Program-made: the position numbers and the translations under genes
The notes under the pieces: generated by a model
What the model was told of the DNA's origin: nothing
What the model saw: the letters and a program-made list of their open reading frames with translations, nothing else
Databases searched by the model: none
Source of the DNA: Candidatus Izemoplasmatales bacterium
GTDB taxonomy: Bacteria; Bacillota_I; Bacilli_A; Izemoplasmatales; Hujiaoplasmataceae
NCBI GenBank assembly: GCA_028707415.1
Contig: JAQWBC010000036.1
Span: 1-7,747, forward strand
DNA length: 7,747 bases
Direction of reading: 5' to 3'
Shown: piece after piece, positions 5,622 to 7,747 of the stretch
Position numbering within the stretch: the first letter of the stretch is position 1
How the letters are laid out: each line of letters begins with the position of its first letter

Positions 5622-6170
5622 TTGACGAAAATGCAATCGGTTTTTCTCGATCACTTTAAGCGATACCCACGAATGCAAACAATCGATTTTTTGAAATTGA
5701 TTTATCAAAATACTTTTGGTCCGAGCCATTTTGTCATCCGTCCCGACCTAAACCAAATAAAACAATACATTGAAGAAGAACTTAAACAAGCTAAATATTT
5801 CTCATCTACCCCAATCATCGAAAAAATTGGAGAAAAATATGCTCGAGTATCTTTAAAATGTGTTTTGAATCAGCAGTTGACAGTATCGGAATTAGCTAAT
5901 ATTTTCTATCAATCAATTCAAGATAAAATAGATATGAATACAACTTCAATCTGTGATTTACGATCGCAAACCGATGAGTTTATCGATTTGATAAAAACGG
6001 CCCAAATAAAAATACCACTCGATGAAACGATTCTTCAAATAGAAAAGTATTTTGCTTCAGGAATTGGGCCTACTCATCATAGTATTGCGTATCAACAAGC
6101 ATATTTTCCTCATTATCGTGTAATAAATATGTCGTTTTTAAATCCCAACCAGTTGAATGAGGTGAACTAA
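5622..6170 (+). CDS. Conserved protein of unknown function
   Basis: A 182-residue soluble protein without signal peptide or membrane segments. The TTG start is chosen because GGAGG (5609-5613) lies 8 nt upstream, while the first ATG (5631) would be 17 nt away. Likely conserved blocks are LIYQNTFGPSHF (26-37), an E67-KIGEKYARVSL block (67-78), and a C-terminal THHSIAYQQAYFPHYRVI (151-168). The pattern (FGxxH, then R-x-x-L, then HHSxxYxxxYxPxYRV) resembles a family of uncharacterised proteins I recall from Clostridia and Erysipelotrichia. The invariant-looking His36, His152 and His153 plus Arg166 could be an active or metal site, but that is inference. It sits between two redox genes; its stop codon directly abuts the ATG of the next gene, so it is probably translated with it. 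No function is assigned. Confidence 0.8.
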   Translation: MTKMQSVFLDHFKRYPRMQTIDFLKLIYQNTFGPSHFVIRPDLNQIKQYIEEELKQAKYFSSTPIIEKIGEKYARVSLKCVLNQQLTVSELANIFYQSIQDKIDMNTTSICDLRSQTDEFIDLIKTAQIKIPLDETILQIEKYFASGIGPTHHSIAYQQAYFPHYRVINMSFLNPNQLNEVN

Positions 6171-7343
6171 ATGCCAGCTAAAGTTACCGTTAGAACAACC
6201 AATTTTCGCGGCATCGATCAAAATCCTTCTTTATTAGGCTTTGGTTGCATGCGCTTCCCAACATTAACGAAAGACACTCCAGAGATTGATGAATCACTGG
6301 CACAACGGATGATTGATCTTGCTTATTCCCGTGGGGTGACCTATTACGACACCGCCTACCCCTATCATAATGGCCTCTCCGAACTGTTTATCGGTAAGGC
6401 TCTAAAGAAATATCCCCGTGAATCTTTCTTCCTTGCTTCGAAAATGCCAAGTTGGTTAATCCATTCCGTGGATGATGCAAAACGGATTTTCGCTGAACAA
6501 TTACAAAAATGCCAAGTAGACTATTTTGACTATTATCTTTGTCACGCCCTGAGCACCGATATGTATAAACCCTATCAATTACCGGGGGTGATGGACTACC
6601 TAACTGAATTGAAGAATACCGGAAAAATCCGGCACTTGGGTTTCTCATTTCATGATACCCCCGATGTTCTTAAGCGCATTATTCAAAGCTATCCATGGGA
6701 TTTTGTTCAAATTCAATGCAACTATCTGGATTGGACTTTTCAAGATGCCAAACAACAATATGAAATTATCGAAGCGGCTAAAATTCCGTGTATCATCATG
6801 GAGCCGGTTCGAGGCGGGACTCTCGCAACTCTGTGCGAGGAATCACAAGCCATTTTCAAGGCAGCCGATTCTTTGGCAAGCGTGGCTTCATGGGCAATTC
6901 GCTATGCGGCATCCAAACCAAACGTTCTCGTTGTATTAAGCGGAATGTCTAATGAAGAACAGACCCTTGATAATTTAAAAACGATGACTGATTTTTTACC
7001 TATCACTGATGCCGACCAACTCATCATTGATCAGGCATTGTCTGCTTTTCTTTCCAGTCAGACGATTCCTTGCACAGGATGCCGATATTGCTTGCCCTGT
7101 CCTCATGGTGTTCAGATTCCTTTAATGTTCAAAATCATCAATGATTATGCAGTTTCTGGAAAGCATAAGCGTGTGTTTCTTACTGACTACGAAGCAGTAT
7201 TAACCGAGGAACGCGCAGCCAACTGTGTTGCCTGTGGTATCTGCATGACTCATTGCCCCCAAAAAATCCAGATTCCGGATCGATTACATGATATTAACGA
7301 TCTTTATACGACCATCAAAGAACAAATTAGCACAATTAAGTGA
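6171..7343 (+). CDS. Aldo/keto reductase with C-terminal two-[4Fe-4S] ferredoxin domain
   Basis: A 390-residue cytoplasmic oxidoreductase. Residues about 15-290 are an aldo/keto reductase TIM barrel with the catalytic tetrad D60, Y65 (DTAYPY), K91 (ASKMP) and H125 (LCHAL). GFGCMR at 23-28 is the usual N-terminal motif, and GFSFHD (157-162) and EPVRGG (211-216) are family markers. The C-terminal 90 residues hold two cysteine sets, C301-x2-C304-x2-C307-x3-C310-P and C352-x2-C355-x2-C358-x3-C362-P, each able to bind a [4Fe-4S] cluster. Such fusions are common in anaerobes and probably pass electrons between NAD(P)H or ferredoxin and a carbonyl substrate, but the substrate is unknown. The ATG is preceded by GAGGTGA (6159-6165) and directly follows the TAA of the upstream gene, so translational coupling is likely. 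The gene ends with TGA, which shows that this codon is a stop in this organism. Confidence 0.95.
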   Translation: MPAKVTVRTTNFRGIDQNPSLLGFGCMRFPTLTKDTPEIDESLAQRMIDLAYSRGVTYYDTAYPYHNGLSELFIGKALKKYPRESFFLASKMPSWLIHSVDDAKRIFAEQLQKCQVDYFDYYLCHALSTDMYKPYQLPGVMDYLTELKNTGKIRHLGFSFHDTPDVLKRIIQSYPWDFVQIQCNYLDWTFQDAKQQYEIIEAAKIPCIIMEPVRGGTLATLCEESQAIFKAADSLASVASWAIRYAASKPNVLVVLSGMSNEEQTLDNLKTMTDFLPITDADQLIIDQALSAFLSSQTIPCTGCRYCLPCPHGVQIPLMFKIINDYAVSGKHKRVFLTDYEAVLTEERAANCVACGICMTHCPQKIQIPDRLHDINDLYTTIKEQISTIK

Positions 7344-7502
7344 TATTTAAGGTGGTCATTGAAGTCGTTTTATTTTAATTTTGTTCCTACAAAACAAATC
7401 CTTGTCATTTGTACTTTAAGTGGTAACTATCGACTGTTTATTTGAAGTTCTTCGACAAAGATTTCGTTTCGATGAATTCTTAATTGCAATATAGTAGAAT
7501 TT

Positions 7503-7538
7503 AAAAAATCCACCGGATTTCCGATGGATTTCATTTTT
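7503..7538. terminator. Bidirectional intrinsic terminator between the redox operon and the rRNA/tRNA operon
   Basis: Arms 7506-7516 and 7521-7531 form an 11-bp stem with a 4-nt loop. Read on the minus strand the stem is fully paired (one G-U) and runs into a U tract (7508-7503), terminating the tRNA operon. Read on the plus strand it has one C-A mismatch and is followed by AUUUUUA (7533-7539), enough to stop transcripts from the aldo/keto reductase gene 160 bp upstream. It begins 10 nt after the CCA end of tRNA-Glu(UUC). Confidence 0.8.
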
Positions 7539-7541
7539 ATA

Positions 7542-7617
7542 TGGTGACTGGTACGGGATTCGAACCCGTGAATGCAAGCGTGAAAGGCTTGTGAGTTAAC
7601 CGTTTCTCCAACCAGCC
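7542..7617 (-). tRNA. tRNA-Glu, anticodon UUC, CCA encoded
   Basis: A 76-nt cloverleaf on the minus strand with acceptor arms GGCTGGT/ACCAGTC (G1-C72, G2-U71), D stem GAG/CTC, anticodon stem CAAGC/GCTTG with loop CTTTCAC (anticodon UUC, reads GAA and GAG), 5-nt variable loop, T stem ACGGG/CCCGT with loop TTCGAAT, discriminator A and encoded CCA. It is the last gene of the rRNA-tRNA unit, only 3 nt from the tRNA-Asn. Confidence 0.96.
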
Positions 7618-7620
7618 GCC

Positions 7621-7697
7621 TGGCGCCTCAACTAGGACTTGAACCTAGGACCCCATGATTAACAGTCATGTGCTCTAACCAACTGAGCTACTGAGGC
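7621..7697 (-). tRNA. tRNA-Asn, anticodon GUU, CCA encoded
   Basis: A 77-nt cloverleaf on the minus strand: acceptor arms GCCTCAG/TTGAGGC, D stem GCTC/GAGC, anticodon stem CATGA/TCATG with loop CTGTTAA (anticodon GUU), T stem CTAGG/CCTAG with loop TTCAAGT, discriminator G and encoded CCA. It lies between the 5S rRNA and tRNA-Glu(UUC), a typical order for a Bacillota or Acholeplasma-type rRNA operon. Confidence 0.97.
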
Positions 7698-7724
7698 TCA
7701 TAAAGATTAATAATAAAGAAAGAA

Positions 7725-7747
7725 GCCTGGCGACGTCCTACTCTCGC
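7725..7747 (-). rRNA. 5S ribosomal RNA, 3' end only
   Basis: The minus strand reads GCGAGAGTAGGACGTCGCCA followed by GGC, matching the conserved 3' end of bacterial 5S rRNA (GAGAGTAGG then a GCCAGGC-like end that closes helix I). Only about 23 nt are inside the window; the rest continues to the right. The exact 3' end is approximate to a few bases. It is followed after 27 nt by tRNA-Asn, so the window catches the tail of an rRNA operon. Confidence 0.85.

Noticed and set aside
6388..6939. Two reading frames (6388-6648 minus, 6652-6939 plus) within the aldo/keto reductase gene
   Set aside because: Both overlap conserved barrel sequence in the correct frame and lack start signals.
7388..7412. 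ACAAAT/ATTTGT inverted repeat after the aldo/keto reductase gene
   Set aside because: Only 6 AT-rich pairs and no U run; the stronger terminator at 7503-7538 explains the end of the operon.
1..7747. CRISPR arrays, insertion sequences, phage genes or toxin-antitoxin pairs
   Set aside because: No regularly spaced repeats, transposase motifs, terminal repeats or small paired genes were found.

Overview
The window looks like chromosomal DNA of a low-GC, Gram-positive-type bacterium. The A+T-rich codon usage, strong AGGAG/GAGGTGA-type ribosome sites, short U-tailed hairpin terminators, a long-form glutamyl-tRNA synthetase and a 5S rRNA-tRNA-Asn-tRNA-Glu cluster suggest Bacillota or the Acholeplasma/Izemoplasma/Erysipelotrichia side of the Mollicutes. 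TGA is used as a stop (7341-7343) and no in-frame TGA interrupts the genes, so the standard bacterial code (table 11) applies, not the Mycoplasma code. No phage, transposon or CRISPR signature is visible.

Layout, left to right. Positions 1-739 (minus) hold the N-terminal part of a secreted lipoprotein-like protein with two tandem related modules; its 3' end lies outside the window. Positions 740-1115 are non-coding and carry its probable promoter and an operator-like inverted repeat. Positions 1116-3013 (minus) form a compact unit: promoter, gltX, tRNA-Glu(CUC) only 8 nt after the gltX stop, then a strong intrinsic terminator. Positions 3026-4818 (minus) encode a membrane-anchored calcineurin-like metallophosphoesterase. 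Its apparent C-terminus (stop at 3094) is probably not the natural one: a protein-like continuation sits in the -1 frame and ends at 3026, just before the gene's terminator, and the frames can be joined exactly at a G GGA AAC heptamer (3154-3160).

Positions 4819-5117 are a divergent intergenic region with a nested AT-rich palindrome. From 5118 to 7343 (plus) three closely packed genes form a probable operon: a NimA-like flavin-binding protein of the PNPOx split-barrel family, a conserved protein of unknown function, and an aldo/keto reductase with a C-terminal two-[4Fe-4S] ferredoxin domain. A bidirectional terminator (7503-7538) separates this from the end of an rRNA operon on the minus strand (5S rRNA, tRNA-Asn(GUU), tRNA-Glu(UUC)).

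Two themes stand out. Glutamate decoding appears twice: one tRNA-Glu(UUC) at the tail of the rRNA operon and one tRNA-Glu(CUC) fused transcriptionally to the synthetase gene. The plus-strand operon combines flavin and iron-sulphur redox proteins with an uncharacterised partner. The most unusual signal is the broken or recoded C-terminus of the metallophosphoesterase.
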